52,531 bases of DNA from Pseudomonadota bacterium (GTDB lineage: Bacteria > Pseudomonadota > Gammaproteobacteria > CALCKW01). Location: assembly GCA_039196715.1 (NCBI GenBank), contig JBCCUP010000030.1:1-52531 (forward strand). The letters run 5' to 3'. Made by a program: the position numbers and the translations under genes. The notes beneath the pieces were generated by a model, which was not told the DNA's origin, did no database searches, and worked only from the letters and a program-made list of their open reading frames with translations. This document shows positions 41,226 to 49,487 of the stretch, piece after piece. Numbering within the stretch: the stretch's first letter is position 1; each line of letters starts with the position of its first letter.

Positions 41226-41795
41226 GTGGCAGCTCAGTGTGCAGAAACCGTCGGTACAGCCGACCCCGTCCCGCGTGCGGCCTTCATTGGGGCGATGCGC
41301 GCGGTGGCCAACACCGTGACGGTGGTTACCACCGAGGGGCCCGCGGGCCGGCACGGCGCCACGGTCAGCGCGTTCTGCTCGGTGTCAGCGGACCCCCCGT
41401 CGGTGTTGGTCTGTCTGCACGCCGAGAGCCGCATTGCCCGCTTGGTGAAACACAACGGCAGCTTTGCCGTGAACGCGCTGGCAGCAGATCAGCCCGACCT
41501 GGCGCTGCGTTTTGCCGGCGGCGACGACGCCACACTCAGGTCGGTCCAGGGCTGTGAGACCGGTGCCTGCGACCGCTTCGACGCTGTGGCGCTGGACCCG
41601 CTCGCGTCGCAACCGTCGCTCCACGGCGCGCTGGTCTTTTCCTGCCGGGTACAACAGTGTCAGCAGGTGGGCAGCCACGAGGTGGTCGTCGCCGAGGTCG
41701 TCGGCGTGTCTGGCAGCGTCGATGACCCACTCGTCTACCGCGACGGCGGCTTCGTTCGCGTGGTCAGTGACGAGGAGAGCGGTCGCCGTGGCTGA
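41226..41795 (+). CDS. Flavin reductase family protein (FMN reductase component)
   Basis: A 189-aa protein from GTG 41226. It has the RutF/HpaC flavin-reductase fold: FIGAMRAVANTVTVVTTEGP, GRHGATVSAFCSVSADPPSV (flavin-binding), LVCLHAESRIARLVKHNGSF and FAVNALAADQ. The C-terminal part supplies VVVAEVVGV and PLVYRDGGFVRV. It reduces FMN with NAD(P)H and passes it to a partner monooxygenase. The luciferase-like enzyme two genes downstream is the obvious partner. It starts the LysR-linked operon and overlaps the next gene by eight bases. Confidence 0.88.
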   Translation: MAAQCAETVGTADPVPRAAFIGAMRAVANTVTVVTTEGPAGRHGATVSAFCSVSADPPSVLVCLHAESRIARLVKHNGSFAVNALAADQPDLALRFAGGDDATLRSVQGCETGACDRFDAVALDPLASQPSLHGALVFSCRVQQCQQVGSHEVVVAEVVGVSGSVDDPLVYRDGGFVRVVSDEESGRRG

Positions 41796-43269
41796 ACTGA
41801 CGCGCTACCGCATGTTGATCGATGGCGCCTTTGTCGACGCCGAGGACGGTGCGGTGTTCGAGAGCGTCAACCCGGCCACGGGCGAACCGTGGTGTGAGGT
41901 GCCCGCGGCGACGGAAGGGGACGTCAACCGGGCGGTGCAGGCGGCGCACCGCGCGTTTTCCGAAGGCCCCTGGTCGCGCATGACCGCGAGTGAGCGGGGC
42001 GCGTGTCTGCATCGCCTCGGCGATGTGCTGGCCGAGCACAGCGAGGCGCTGGGCCGCACCGAAAGCCGAGACACCGGCAAGCTGTTCAAGGAGACGGCGT
42101 GGCAGGCGCAGTACATCGCGCGCTTCTTTCACTTCTATGCGGGTGCGGCAGACAAGCTGACTGGAGATACACTGCCGATTGACAAGCCTGACTTGTTCGT
42201 CTTCACCGCGCGCGAGCCGCTTGGGGTGGTCGCGGCGGTGGTGCCCTGGAACTCGCAGCTCTTTCTGACCGCGGTCAAGATGGCGCCGGCGCTTGCGGCC
42301 GGCAACACGCTGGTGCTCAAGGCCTCCGAGCACGCGTCGGCGTCGATCCTCGAATTTGCCGCGCTGATCGAGAAAGCCGGCATCCCGCCGGGCGTGGTCA
42401 ACGTCGTGACCGGCTTCGGCGAGCCCTGCGGTCGGACACTGACCTCGCACCCGCTGGTGGCACGGGTGGCCTTCACCGGCGGCCCGGCGTCGGCGCGCCA
42501 CGTGATCCGCAACACGGCGGAGAATTTTGCCGAGCTCTCGCTCGAACTCGGCGGCAAGTCGCCGTTCATCGTGTTCGAGGACGCCGACATCGAGAGCGCG
42601 GTCAACGGCTGTGTCGGCGGCATTTTTGCCGCGTCGGGCCAGAGCTGTGTGGCCGGGTCGCGCTTGTACCTTCAGTCCGCGATTGCGGATGACTTCCTCG
42701 ACAGATTGGAGCGGGAAGTGGCGAAGATTCGCATCGGCGACCCGCAGGACCCCGACGTGGAGATGGGCCCCTTGTGCACGGTGGCGCAACTCGAACACAT
42801 CGAGGCGCACGTGGCACTAGCGCGACGCGAGGGCGGCACGGTGCGGTGTGGCGGAGCGCGACCGCCTGGCCGCGATGGACACTTCTACCAACCCACGGTC
42901 ATCGAGTGCCCACGGCAGGACATGACGATCGTCGACACCGAGCTGTTCGGGCCGGTCCTGGCAGTGCAGCGCTTCGAGACCGAGGCGGAGGCACTGGCAC
43001 TCGCCAACGATACCGTGCACGGGCTGGCCGCCGGCATCTTCAGCCGCGACAGTGCCCGCTGCTTGCGCATGAGTCGGGCGGTCAAGGCCGGGATTGTCTG
43101 GGTCAACACCTACCGGGTGATTTCACCCGTCGCCGAGTTCGGCGGCATGAAAGGGTCCGGCTACGGGCGCGAGAGCGGGTTCCAGGCCCTGTGGGACTAC
43201 ACCCGGCCGAAGACCGTCTGGATGAACACCTCGAGCAAGCCCTTGGCGAGCCAGTTTGTCGGGCGCTAG
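41788..43269 (+). CDS. Aldehyde dehydrogenase
   Basis: A 493-aa protein. I choose GTG 41788, with GAGGAGAG upstream, overlapping the flavin reductase end. Motifs: VPWNSQLFLTAVKMAPALAA, FTGGPASARHVI, the catalytic Glu in LSLELGGKSPFIVFEDADIE, Cys in AASGQSCVAGSRLYLQ, and ELFGPVLAVQRF. It is close to betaine/hydroxymuconic-semialdehyde-type dehydrogenases. In this operon it would oxidise an aldehyde released by the monooxygenase step. It has only low similarity to the aldehyde dehydrogenase at 26766. Confidence 0.92.
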   Translation: MAELTRYRMLIDGAFVDAEDGAVFESVNPATGEPWCEVPAATEGDVNRAVQAAHRAFSEGPWSRMTASERGACLHRLGDVLAEHSEALGRTESRDTGKLFKETAWQAQYIARFFHFYAGAADKLTGDTLPIDKPDLFVFTAREPLGVVAAVVPWNSQLFLTAVKMAPALAAGNTLVLKASEHASASILEFAALIEKAGIPPGVVNVVTGFGEPCGRTLTSHPLVARVAFTGGPASARHVIRNTAENFAELSLELGGKSPFIVFEDADIESAVNGCVGGIFAASGQSCVAGSRLYLQSAIADDFLDRLEREVAKIRIGDPQDPDVEMGPLCTVAQLEHIEAHVALARREGGTVRCGGARPPGRDGHFYQPTVIECPRQDMTIVDTELFGPVLAVQRFETEAEALALANDTVHGLAAGIFSRDSARCLRMSRAVKAGIVWVNTYRVISPVAEFGGMKGSGYGRESGFQALWDYTRPKTVWMNTSSKPLASQFVGR

Positions 43270-43296
43270 GTGCTCGGCATCGAACGGAGACAGCAG

Positions 43297-44337
43297 ATGA
43301 AATTTCACCTCGCGATCAACCTCGAGCGCATGGACGAGCGCCTGGACATGGCGTCGGTGCGCGACCACACGCTGGAGATGGTGCAGATGGCAGACCGGGC
43401 CGGTTTCGAGACCGTCTGGGCCGCCGAACACCACGCGCTCGAGATGACCATCGCACCCAACCCCTTTCAATTGCTGACCTGGTGGGCCACGCACACGTCG
43501 AACATCCGGTTGGGCTGCGGGGTGGCCAACGCCGCCTACTGGCACCCGATCAACCTCGCCGGTGAGGCGGCGATGGTCGACCTGATCAGCGGGGGGCGGC
43601 TCGATCTCGGCCTGGGGTCGGGCGCCTACCAGCGGGAATTCGACCGCATGAAACCCGGTCTCGACCAGAAGGACAGCTGGCGTTACATGCAGGAGATGCT
43701 GCCGTTGGTGCGCGACTTGTGGCGTGGCGACGTGGCGCACGACGGCGCGCACTGGCAGTTTCCCAGTGCCACTTCCTGCCCGAAGCCGGTGCAGGCCGAG
43801 GTGCCGATGGGGGTGGCGGCGCGGGCGCCGATCACCTTCGACTACGCCGTGGCAAACGACTGCAACATCATGAGCTGGCCGCTGACCATGCCATTCTCCG
43901 AGGCCGAGGCGTACCGCGCGCGGCTCGAGGACGCGGTCGAACGGCTCGGCAAGCCCTTCGAGGGCACCTGGGCGCTGATGCGTCACACCGGTGTCTACAC
44001 CACCGACGTCGACCGCCAGGCCACCCTCGACGCCGTGCGTTCGGTGCTTGGCATGTTCGGCAACCTCATGATGAAGGCGGGGGACGTGGTCAACGGCTTC
44101 CCGGAGAAGATTCCGTTCGAGCAACTCGACGGCAACGTGCGCGTCGACCCGGAGATGCTGGAGACCAACCTGGTGTTCGGCTCGCCCGAGACGGTGATCG
44201 AAAAGCTGCACGGCTACGCCGGGCTCGGGGTGGACGCGTACATCTACTACGCCTCGATGGGGCTCGACCACGACGTTCAGAAACGCTCCCTGCAAACCTT
44301 CATCGACCGGGTCATGCCGGCATTCTCCAAGGACTGA
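43297..44337 (+). CDS. Luciferase-like (LLM class) flavin-dependent monooxygenase
   Basis: A 346-aa protein from ATG 43297, GGAG upstream. The bacterial-luciferase barrel shows MVQMADRAGFETVWAAEHHA, PFQLLTWWATHTSNIRLGCG, YWHPINLAGEAAMVDLISGG, RLDLGLGSGAYQREFDRM and the C-terminal GSPETVIEKLHGYAGLGVDA. The AEHH motif is of the LuxA type rather than SsuD or RutA. It uses FMNH2 supplied by the flavin reductase to oxygenate a small substrate. The substrate is not predictable from sequence. Confidence 0.88.
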   Translation: MKFHLAINLERMDERLDMASVRDHTLEMVQMADRAGFETVWAAEHHALEMTIAPNPFQLLTWWATHTSNIRLGCGVANAAYWHPINLAGEAAMVDLISGGRLDLGLGSGAYQREFDRMKPGLDQKDSWRYMQEMLPLVRDLWRGDVAHDGAHWQFPSATSCPKPVQAEVPMGVAARAPITFDYAVANDCNIMSWPLTMPFSEAEAYRARLEDAVERLGKPFEGTWALMRHTGVYTTDVDRQATLDAVRSVLGMFGNLMMKAGDVVNGFPEKIPFEQLDGNVRVDPEMLETNLVFGSPETVIEKLHGYAGLGVDAYIYYASMGLDHDVQKRSLQTFIDRVMPAFSKD

Positions 44338-44340
44338 CCC

Positions 44341-44946
44341 ATGAGTGAATCGCATCTCGACATCAGGCGCACGCTGTTGCACGTGCAGACCACGCACATC
44401 GAGGGTGGCAAGGCCGTGCCGATGCCGACGAAGCTGGTCGCCGCGCTCGCGATCATCCGCAACCCCTGGGCGGGCAGGGGCTTTGTCGAGAACCTCCGCC
44501 CTGAAATACAGGCCTGCGGACCGTCGCTTGGCAAGCTGCTGACGGACATGATCCTGGACGTCACCGGCGACACGCTCGAGGGCTACGGCAAGGCCTCGGT
44601 GGTCGGCATGGGGGGAGAGCTCGAACACGCCCAGGCGCTGACCCACACGCTGTGGTTCGGCAATCAGTACCGCGAGGCCGTCGGCGCGAAGACCTACCTC
44701 GCGTTCAGCAACCTGCGCGGTGCGGCCGGCACGTCGGTGGTAATCCCGCTGATGGACAAGCACGACGCGGGTCGCCGCTCGCACTACCAGACGATCCACC
44801 TCGCGGTGCCCGATGCCCCGGCAGAGGACGAAGTGATCGTCGCACTGGGCGCGTCCGTGGGCGGCCACCCGCACCACCGCATTGGCGACCGCTACCAGGA
44901 CCTCGCCGAGATGGGCCACGACCCCGACAACCCGGCGGGCGTGTGA
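44341..44946 (+). CDS. Amino acid synthesis family protein (PF06684/DUF1185 type)
   Basis: A 201-aa protein starting three bases after the monooxygenase. It carries features of this family: RRTLLHVQTTHIEGGKAVP, AALAIIRNPWAGRGFVENL, the GYGKASVVGMGGELEHAQAL block, RGAAGTSVVIPLMDKHDAGR and VALGASVGGHPHHRIGDRYQ. The biochemical role of the family is not established despite its name. It recurs with luciferase-like monooxygenases and flavin reductases, which suggests a catabolic isomerase or hydratase role. Its stop overlaps the hydrolase start (GTGTGA). Confidence 0.85.
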   Translation: MSESHLDIRRTLLHVQTTHIEGGKAVPMPTKLVAALAIIRNPWAGRGFVENLRPEIQACGPSLGKLLTDMILDVTGDTLEGYGKASVVGMGGELEHAQALTHTLWFGNQYREAVGAKTYLAFSNLRGAAGTSVVIPLMDKHDAGRRSHYQTIHLAVPDAPAEDEVIVALGASVGGHPHHRIGDRYQDLAEMGHDPDNPAGV

Positions 44947-45755
44947 GTGCGCTGAGCCGGACACCCGGCGGCACGGCCTGGTGCGAGCACGGGGACCCAA
45001 AGGCCCGTCCGCTGGTCTTGATCCACGGGCTCGGCTTGACGCTCGGCACCTGGGACGGGCATGTCGACGCGCTGGCCTCACAGTACCGCGTGATCCGCTA
45101 CGACCTCGCCGGTCACGGGGCAAGCGACGCGCCGGCGCGCAAGCCCGATCTCGCACTCTATGCTGCCCAGCTGATCGAGCTGATGGACACGCTCTCGATT
45201 CCGCGCGCGGCGGTGTGGGGCTTTTCGCTCGGTGGCATGATCAACCGGCGTGCTGCGATGGACACCCCGGATCGCATCGTTGCGCTGGGCATTCTCAATT
45301 CACCGCACGAGCGCGGCGAGGCGGCGCAGGCGCTGGTTGAACAACGCGCACTCGACACGGCTGCAGGTGGCCCGGCCGCGACCCTCGACGCGACGCTTGC
45401 GCGCTGGTTCACGCCCGCGTTTCTCGAGCGCGGCGACCCCTGGGTCGCACGGGTGCGGGACTGGGTGCTCGCCAACGACCACCAGGTGTATACCGAATGC
45501 CGGTGGGTGCTGGCCAACGGCGTGGTCGAGCTCATTCGGCCCGAGCCGCCGCTCGCCGTGCCGGCCCTGGTGATGACCTGCGAGCACGACTCGGGCAGCA
45601 CGCCCGCGATGTCAGAGGCGATCGGACAGGAAATCGCCGGCAGCACAGTGCGCGTCGTGCCGGCGTTGCAACACATCGGTCTGGTCGAACAACCCGACGC
45701 GTTCACGGCGCCCACGCTGGCGTTTCTCAACGCGCTGTCGGACAGCGCATGGTGA
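44943..45755 (+). CDS. Alpha/beta hydrolase
   Basis: A 270-aa protein from GTG 44943, overlapping the previous stop. The oxyanion segment is RPLVLIHGLGLTLGTWDGH, the nucleophile elbow VWGFSLGGMINRRAA, the acid MTCEHDSGSTP, and the His PALQHIGLVEQPDAF. The layout resembles 3-oxoadipate enol-lactonase and RutD-type hydrolases. It may open a lactone or cleave an ester, thioester or carbamate produced by the monooxygenase. The TPP enzyme follows after 10 bases. Confidence 0.88.
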   Translation: MSALSRTPGGTAWCEHGDPKARPLVLIHGLGLTLGTWDGHVDALASQYRVIRYDLAGHGASDAPARKPDLALYAAQLIELMDTLSIPRAAVWGFSLGGMINRRAAMDTPDRIVALGILNSPHERGEAAQALVEQRALDTAAGGPAATLDATLARWFTPAFLERGDPWVARVRDWVLANDHQVYTECRWVLANGVVELIRPEPPLAVPALVMTCEHDSGSTPAMSEAIGQEIAGSTVRVVPALQHIGLVEQPDAFTAPTLAFLNALSDSAW

Positions 45756-45765
45756 GGACAGGACA

Positions 45766-47454
45766 ATGAAAACTCAGTCAGGCGGCCAGGCTGCGGTCGA
45801 GGCCTTGCAAACTGAATCGGTCTCCCACGTGTTCGGCCTGATCGGCTCGGCCACCATGGAGATGTTCGACGCCTTATACGACGCTGACGGCATCCACTTT
45901 GTCGGCGTGCACGACGAACGCACGGGCTGCCACATGGCCGACGGTTACGCGCGCGCGAGCGGCCAGGCCGGTGTGGTGTTGGCTGGCCAGAACGGGCCCG
46001 GCGCGACCAACCTCGTGACCGGCTTGTCGCAAGCGGCCGCGGCCTTCTCGCCGGTGGTGTCGATTGCCGGCGCGCTGTCGAGCGAGCACGTCTACCGCGG
46101 GGCGTTTCAGGAGGTCGACCAGCAAGCGTTGTTTACGCCTGTCACCAAACAGACCTGGACCGCCACATCGGCCGCGCGCGTGCCGGAGATGTTTCGTGAG
46201 GCCTTTCGGGTGGCGCTCACGCCGCGACGTGGGCCGGTCCAGCTCAACCTGCCACGCGATGTGCTGTCCGCGACGGCTGAGGTCGAGCCGCCGCAGTCCC
46301 CGGCGGCCTACCGTAACCAGCGGTCACCCGCCGCGAACCGCGAGGCCATCGACGAGGCGGCGGCGCGTTTGCACGCTGCCAGACAGCCGGTGATCGTGGT
46401 CGGGGGTGGGATCAAGAACACCGGCGGCCACGCTGCGGCCCTTGCGCTGGCCGAGGCGCTGAACTGCCCGGTGGTGAGCTCGCCTGGGCACGGTGACGCG
46501 GTGCCTTTCGCGCACCCCTTGAACGCCGGGCAAATGGGGCCGCGGGGCAACCCGGTCGCCAGTCGGTTGGTCAAGGAAGCCGATGTGATCCTGGCGCTTG
46601 GCACCCGGCTCGGTTTCAACAGCACCTTCTACTCCTGGGACAACCTCAACCGCGCGGCCGACATCATCCAGGTCGAGCTCGACCCGCTCGCGATCGGCCG
46701 GCACTTTCCAGTCGCGCTTGGCATCTGGGCCGATGCGCCCACGGCGGCGCATCAGCTCGTTGCGGCGCTGCCCGCCGCGGCTGCGCGCGCCGAGGTCGAT
46801 GCCTGGACCGCCCGGTTCCAGGCAGAGCGACGTGCCTACCTTGGCAACCGCGACGCCGACGCCGACCTGAACGACACGCTCATTCAGCCATCGGGCCTGT
46901 TCAAGACCTTGCGCGATGTGCTGCCGCAGGACGCCATCCTGACGCTCGACGCGGGCACCCTCTGCCTGCAAGCCACCGACGCGATGAATTACTGGCAGCC
47001 GCCCGCGTTGTTTTCACCGCTCGACTTCGGGCTCGTCGGTTTCTCCTTCGCCTGCGGCCTCGGCGTCAAACTCGCCCAGCCGGCGCGGCCAGTGGTCAGC
47101 CTGATGGGCGACGGCGGTTTCGGCATGACATTTTCCGAACTCAGCACCGCCGTCGACCACGGTATCAACACGGTGACCCTGGTGATGAACAACCAATGCT
47201 GGGGGGCGGAGAAGGCCTACCAGCGTGATTTCTTCAACGGCCGCTACATCGGTGCCGACGTGTCGAGCCCCCCGTTTGACAAGGTGGCTGAGCTCTACGG
47301 TGCGGTGGGGTACAAGGTCGACCGCCTGTCGCAACTTGCCGACGCAGTCGAGGCCGCGCTGGGGTGTGGCAAACCCGCGGTGGTCGACATCGCGGTGGAC
47401 CCGGCGGCGCTGTACAGCTTCCGACGCGACAGCTTCAAGCACCGAGGGGGGTGA
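45766..47454 (+). CDS. TPP-dependent enzyme, sulfoacetaldehyde acetyltransferase (Xsc)-like
   Basis: A 562-aa protein with the full acetolactate synthase-type three-domain architecture. The activating Glu is in VGVHDERTGCHMADGYARAS. GAFQEVDQQALFTPVTKQTW and ADVILALGTRLGFNSTFY are central blocks. The TPP motif is MGDGGFGMTFSELSTAVDHG, followed by MNNQCWGAEKAYQRDFFNGR and FDKVAELYGAVGYKVDR. The NN-x-x-WGAEK-x-x-Q-x-DF pattern and what follows are, as I recall them, Xsc hallmarks rather than acetolactate synthase ones. Xsc splits sulfoacetaldehyde with phosphate into acetyl phosphate and sulfite. The usual partner gene pta is absent, so another substrate is possible. Confidence 0.75.
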   Translation: MKTQSGGQAAVEALQTESVSHVFGLIGSATMEMFDALYDADGIHFVGVHDERTGCHMADGYARASGQAGVVLAGQNGPGATNLVTGLSQAAAAFSPVVSIAGALSSEHVYRGAFQEVDQQALFTPVTKQTWTATSAARVPEMFREAFRVALTPRRGPVQLNLPRDVLSATAEVEPPQSPAAYRNQRSPAANREAIDEAAARLHAARQPVIVVGGGIKNTGGHAAALALAEALNCPVVSSPGHGDAVPFAHPLNAGQMGPRGNPVASRLVKEADVILALGTRLGFNSTFYSWDNLNRAADIIQVELDPLAIGRHFPVALGIWADAPTAAHQLVAALPAAAARAEVDAWTARFQAERRAYLGNRDADADLNDTLIQPSGLFKTLRDVLPQDAILTLDAGTLCLQATDAMNYWQPPALFSPLDFGLVGFSFACGLGVKLAQPARPVVSLMGDGGFGMTFSELSTAVDHGINTVTLVMNNQCWGAEKAYQRDFFNGRYIGADVSSPPFDKVAELYGAVGYKVDRLSQLADAVEAALGCGKPAVVDIAVDPAALYSFRRDSFKHRGG

Positions 47455-47460
47455 GCACCC

Positions 47461-47835
47461 GTGGATGACACCGACCGCTACCCGGCGACCGCGGCCCATC
47501 GGCGCAGCGGAGACTGGAACCCGCTCTGGGACCAGATGCACGCGCTGGACCCCGATTTTCTCGAAGCCTACCTCGCGTTCCGCTCCGTGCCCCACACGAA
47601 CGGCCCGCTGGACGCGAAAACGCGTGAGCTGATCATGATCGCGATCAACGCCGCCACCACTCACCTCTACGGGCCCGGTGTGCGACGGCACATGCAGAAT
47701 GCGTTCAAGGCCGGCGCGACGCAGGCCGAGATTCTCGAGGCGATACAACTCACCACGGTCATGGGCATCCACGCCTGCAACCTGGCGGTCCCGATCCTGA
47801 TCGAGGAGGCGGAAAAACACGCCGGTGGAGCGTGA
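47461..47835 (+). CDS. Carboxymuconolactone decarboxylase-like (PcaC/AhpD superfamily) protein
   Basis: A 124-aa protein from GTG 47461, six bases after the TPP enzyme. The helical CMD fold is shown by LDAKTRELIMIAINAATTHL, VRRHMQNAFKAGATQAEILE and AIQLTTVMGIHACNLAVPIL. It lacks the Cys-x-x-Cys of AhpD-type peroxidase partners, so a decarboxylase or isomerase role like PcaC is more likely than a redox one. It keeps the His in RRHMQ. It probably handles a late intermediate of the operon's pathway. Confidence 0.85.
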   Translation: MDDTDRYPATAAHRRSGDWNPLWDQMHALDPDFLEAYLAFRSVPHTNGPLDAKTRELIMIAINAATTHLYGPGVRRHMQNAFKAGATQAEILEAIQLTTVMGIHACNLAVPILIEEAEKHAGGA

Positions 47836-47886
47836 AGGCGTGGCGCGCGGTGTGCGAGACTGGTTGAAACAGACGGAGGGCACGCC

Positions 47887-48192
47887 GTGACAGTGCGATG
47901 GGTGGTGATGCACTTGCCAGGGCCTGCGTGGCAGGCCGGGGTGGATTTTCGAGAGCAGGTCGGTGTGATGGACCATGTCAGCCACTACGCTGTCTGGCAC
48001 GCAGACGGCAAGCTGGAGGCCGGCGGACCGTTTCTCGACCCGGCGGGTGGCGGGATGATGATCGCATCCGAAGACGTCAGCGAGGCGGAACTGGAGGCCT
48101 TCGCCGCGGCCGACCCGGCCGTTGCCAGCGGCCTGCTGAGCTATAGGGTCCGCCCCTGGTACCGGGCAATGACGCAGGCGCCGACCGACTGA
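47887..48192 (+). CDS. YCII-related protein
   Basis: A 101-aa protein from GTG 47887, with CGGAGGG upstream. It has the YCII ferredoxin-like fold: MHLPGPAWQAGVDFREQVGV, HVSHYAVWHADGKLEAGGPF and GGGMMIASEDVSEAELEAFA, ending in YRVRPWYRAM. The conserved His and Asp residues suggest a small-molecule enzyme of dehydrochlorinase or muconolactone-isomerase type, but the function is unproven. It follows the CMD gene by 51 bases and is the last gene of the operon. Confidence 0.78.
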   Translation: MTVRWVVMHLPGPAWQAGVDFREQVGVMDHVSHYAVWHADGKLEAGGPFLDPAGGGMMIASEDVSEAELEAFAAADPAVASGLLSYRVRPWYRAMTQAPTD

Positions 48193-48346
48193 CCGTGGCG
48201 CGACCCCTGTCGGTTATCGACCGCGTTCGTCGGGGTCGAATGCCGCCGTGCCGGTGCGACGCGCCACCGATCGTCTCGCGTGCGTGGCGGCGCGAACAGG
48301 CATCTGATACCATTTAGTGGGTCAGCGCGCTGCGTTGCATCTCTGG

Positions 48347-48421
48347 GGGCGATTAGCTCAGCGGGAGAGCACTGCCTTCACACGGCAGGGGTCACTGGTT
48401 CAATCCCAGTATCGCCCACCA
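48347..48421 (+). tRNA. tRNA-Val(CAC)
   Basis: GGGCGAT (48347-48353) pairs with ATCGCCC (48411-48417), followed by A and an encoded CCA. The anticodon stem CTGCC/GGCAG holds the loop TTCACAC, giving anticodon CAC. The T arm reads CTGGTTCAATCCCAG. The length with CCA is 75 bases. Confidence 0.95.
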
Positions 48422-48441
48422 CCCCACCTTTTTCTCGACAG

Positions 48442-48966
48442 TCACCCTGACGTGTTCGGTTTGAAGCGGTCCGGGCCGATGTGGTCCAGCGTTGTCAGGC
48501 CGTCGCCGCTCAACTCGTAGGCCTGGCCAAACCCCTCGATGAATCGGCCTGATTGCGGGACCAGGCGGTAGAGCGAAAAATCGCTCAACTGTCGCATCAT
48601 CGTGACGGTATCACCAAACTGCGCCGTGAACGCGTCCAGCACGGTGTTGGCACGCACCGACTCACGCTGTTCCACTTCTGCAGCGCACAGCAGGCTCTGG
48701 CGTCGCCTGGCAAATGCATTGGACGGCGACGCGTCCGGGTCGATGACCAACACGCTGAGCTGACCGGTGCGCTGGATGTTGCCGGTGTGCGGCGACAGCG
48801 TGCTGAGAAACAGCCAGAACGTGTCTTCGAAGTACAAGCAAGGTGCATGGCTCGCCTCCGGTGTGCCGTCTGTATTTTTTGTCGCCAGAAACAAGGCGTT
48901 ACAGGCCTGGCGCTGTGCAATCATGCGGTCGCGGGCTTGTACTCGTTGCTGATCAGTTTTCATCAT
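48442..48966 (-). CDS. Pyridoxamine 5'-phosphate oxidase-like (HugZ-type) protein
   Basis: A 174-aa protein from ATG 48966 (or 48963). It has the split-barrel flavin/heme fold: ALFLATKNTDGTPEASHAP, YFEDTFWLFLSTLSPHTGNI, LSVLVIDPDASPSNAFARRR and LLCAAEVEQ. The C-terminal half (FGDTVTMMRQLSDFSLYRLV, RFIEGFGQAYELSGD) is typical of HugZ/HutZ-like heme-utilisation proteins. It may bind heme or flavin. It is convergent on tRNA-Val and stands alone. Confidence 0.8.
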   Translation of the reverse strand: MMKTDQQRVQARDRMIAQRQACNALFLATKNTDGTPEASHAPCLYFEDTFWLFLSTLSPHTGNIQRTGQLSVLVIDPDASPSNAFARRRQSLLCAAEVEQRESVRANTVLDAFTAQFGDTVTMMRQLSDFSLYRLVPQSGRFIEGFGQAYELSGDGLTTLDHIGPDRFKPNTSG

Positions 48967-49058
48967 GTAGCAATATGCGTCATTGACGCCACGTGACGGT
49001 GTGTGGCTCCCTAGATGACGCCGCTGACAGCGGCGACAATTCAAACAGGGTATGGAAT

Positions 49059-49487
49059 ATGGAACGTTATGTACTCGACGCGCGTGTGGTGCGCGCGGCT
49101 TTGTGTGATCCCGATGGCCACTCGGCCGCGCTGCTCTCGCACGCGCTGGCAGACCAGTCGGTGTTGCTGACGAGCTACCCACTGTTCACGGAGTACGAAG
49201 CGCAGTGTATGCGACCTGCGATGTGGGGACCAATGGGTCTGTTGGCGTGGCAGGTGGGCGACTACCTCGACGGCCTGGCGGCGTTGATGCGGGTGGTCAG
49301 GGTGTCGGCGGCGTGGTTGCCGAAACTGAAGGATGTTGTGGCCGAGCTGGCCCTGGTGACGGCGGTGCAGGGGGACGCCGATGCGATCGTGTCGCTCGAT
49401 GCCGCGACCCTGGCAGACGCTGCCCACCGCTTCGACATCGAGGTGCTCACACCGCAGCAAGCGGTCGCGCGAGGTGCCCATGTCTGA
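49059..49487 (+). CDS. PIN-domain protein, probable toxin (VapC-like)
   Basis: A 142-aa protein from ATG 49059. The PIN fold is indicated by the opening strand with Asp (RYVLDARVVRAALCD), a Glu in PLFTEYEAQCM, and the acidic AVQGDADAIVSLDAATLADA followed by VLTPQQAVAR. PIN toxins are Mg-dependent RNases that cut tRNA or mRNA. A small antitoxin-like gene overlaps its 3' end by eight bases. Toxin-first order is unusual for vapBC. Confidence 0.7.
   Translation: MERYVLDARVVRAALCDPDGHSAALLSHALADQSVLLTSYPLFTEYEAQCMRPAMWGPMGLLAWQVGDYLDGLAALMRVVRVSAAWLPKLKDVVAELALVTAVQGDADAIVSLDAATLADAAHRFDIEVLTPQQAVARGAHV

Noticed and set aside
43123-45156. A 677-codon minus-strand frame under the monooxygenase and PF06684 genes
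   Set aside because: It is rich in His, Arg and Val with no recognisable domain, and it is antisense to well-supported genes. It is a GC-driven artefact.
45766-47454. Acetolactate synthase for branched-chain amino acids
   Set aside because: No regulatory subunit or ilv gene follows, and the C-terminal TPP region carries the WGAEK pattern rather than the acetolactate synthase one.
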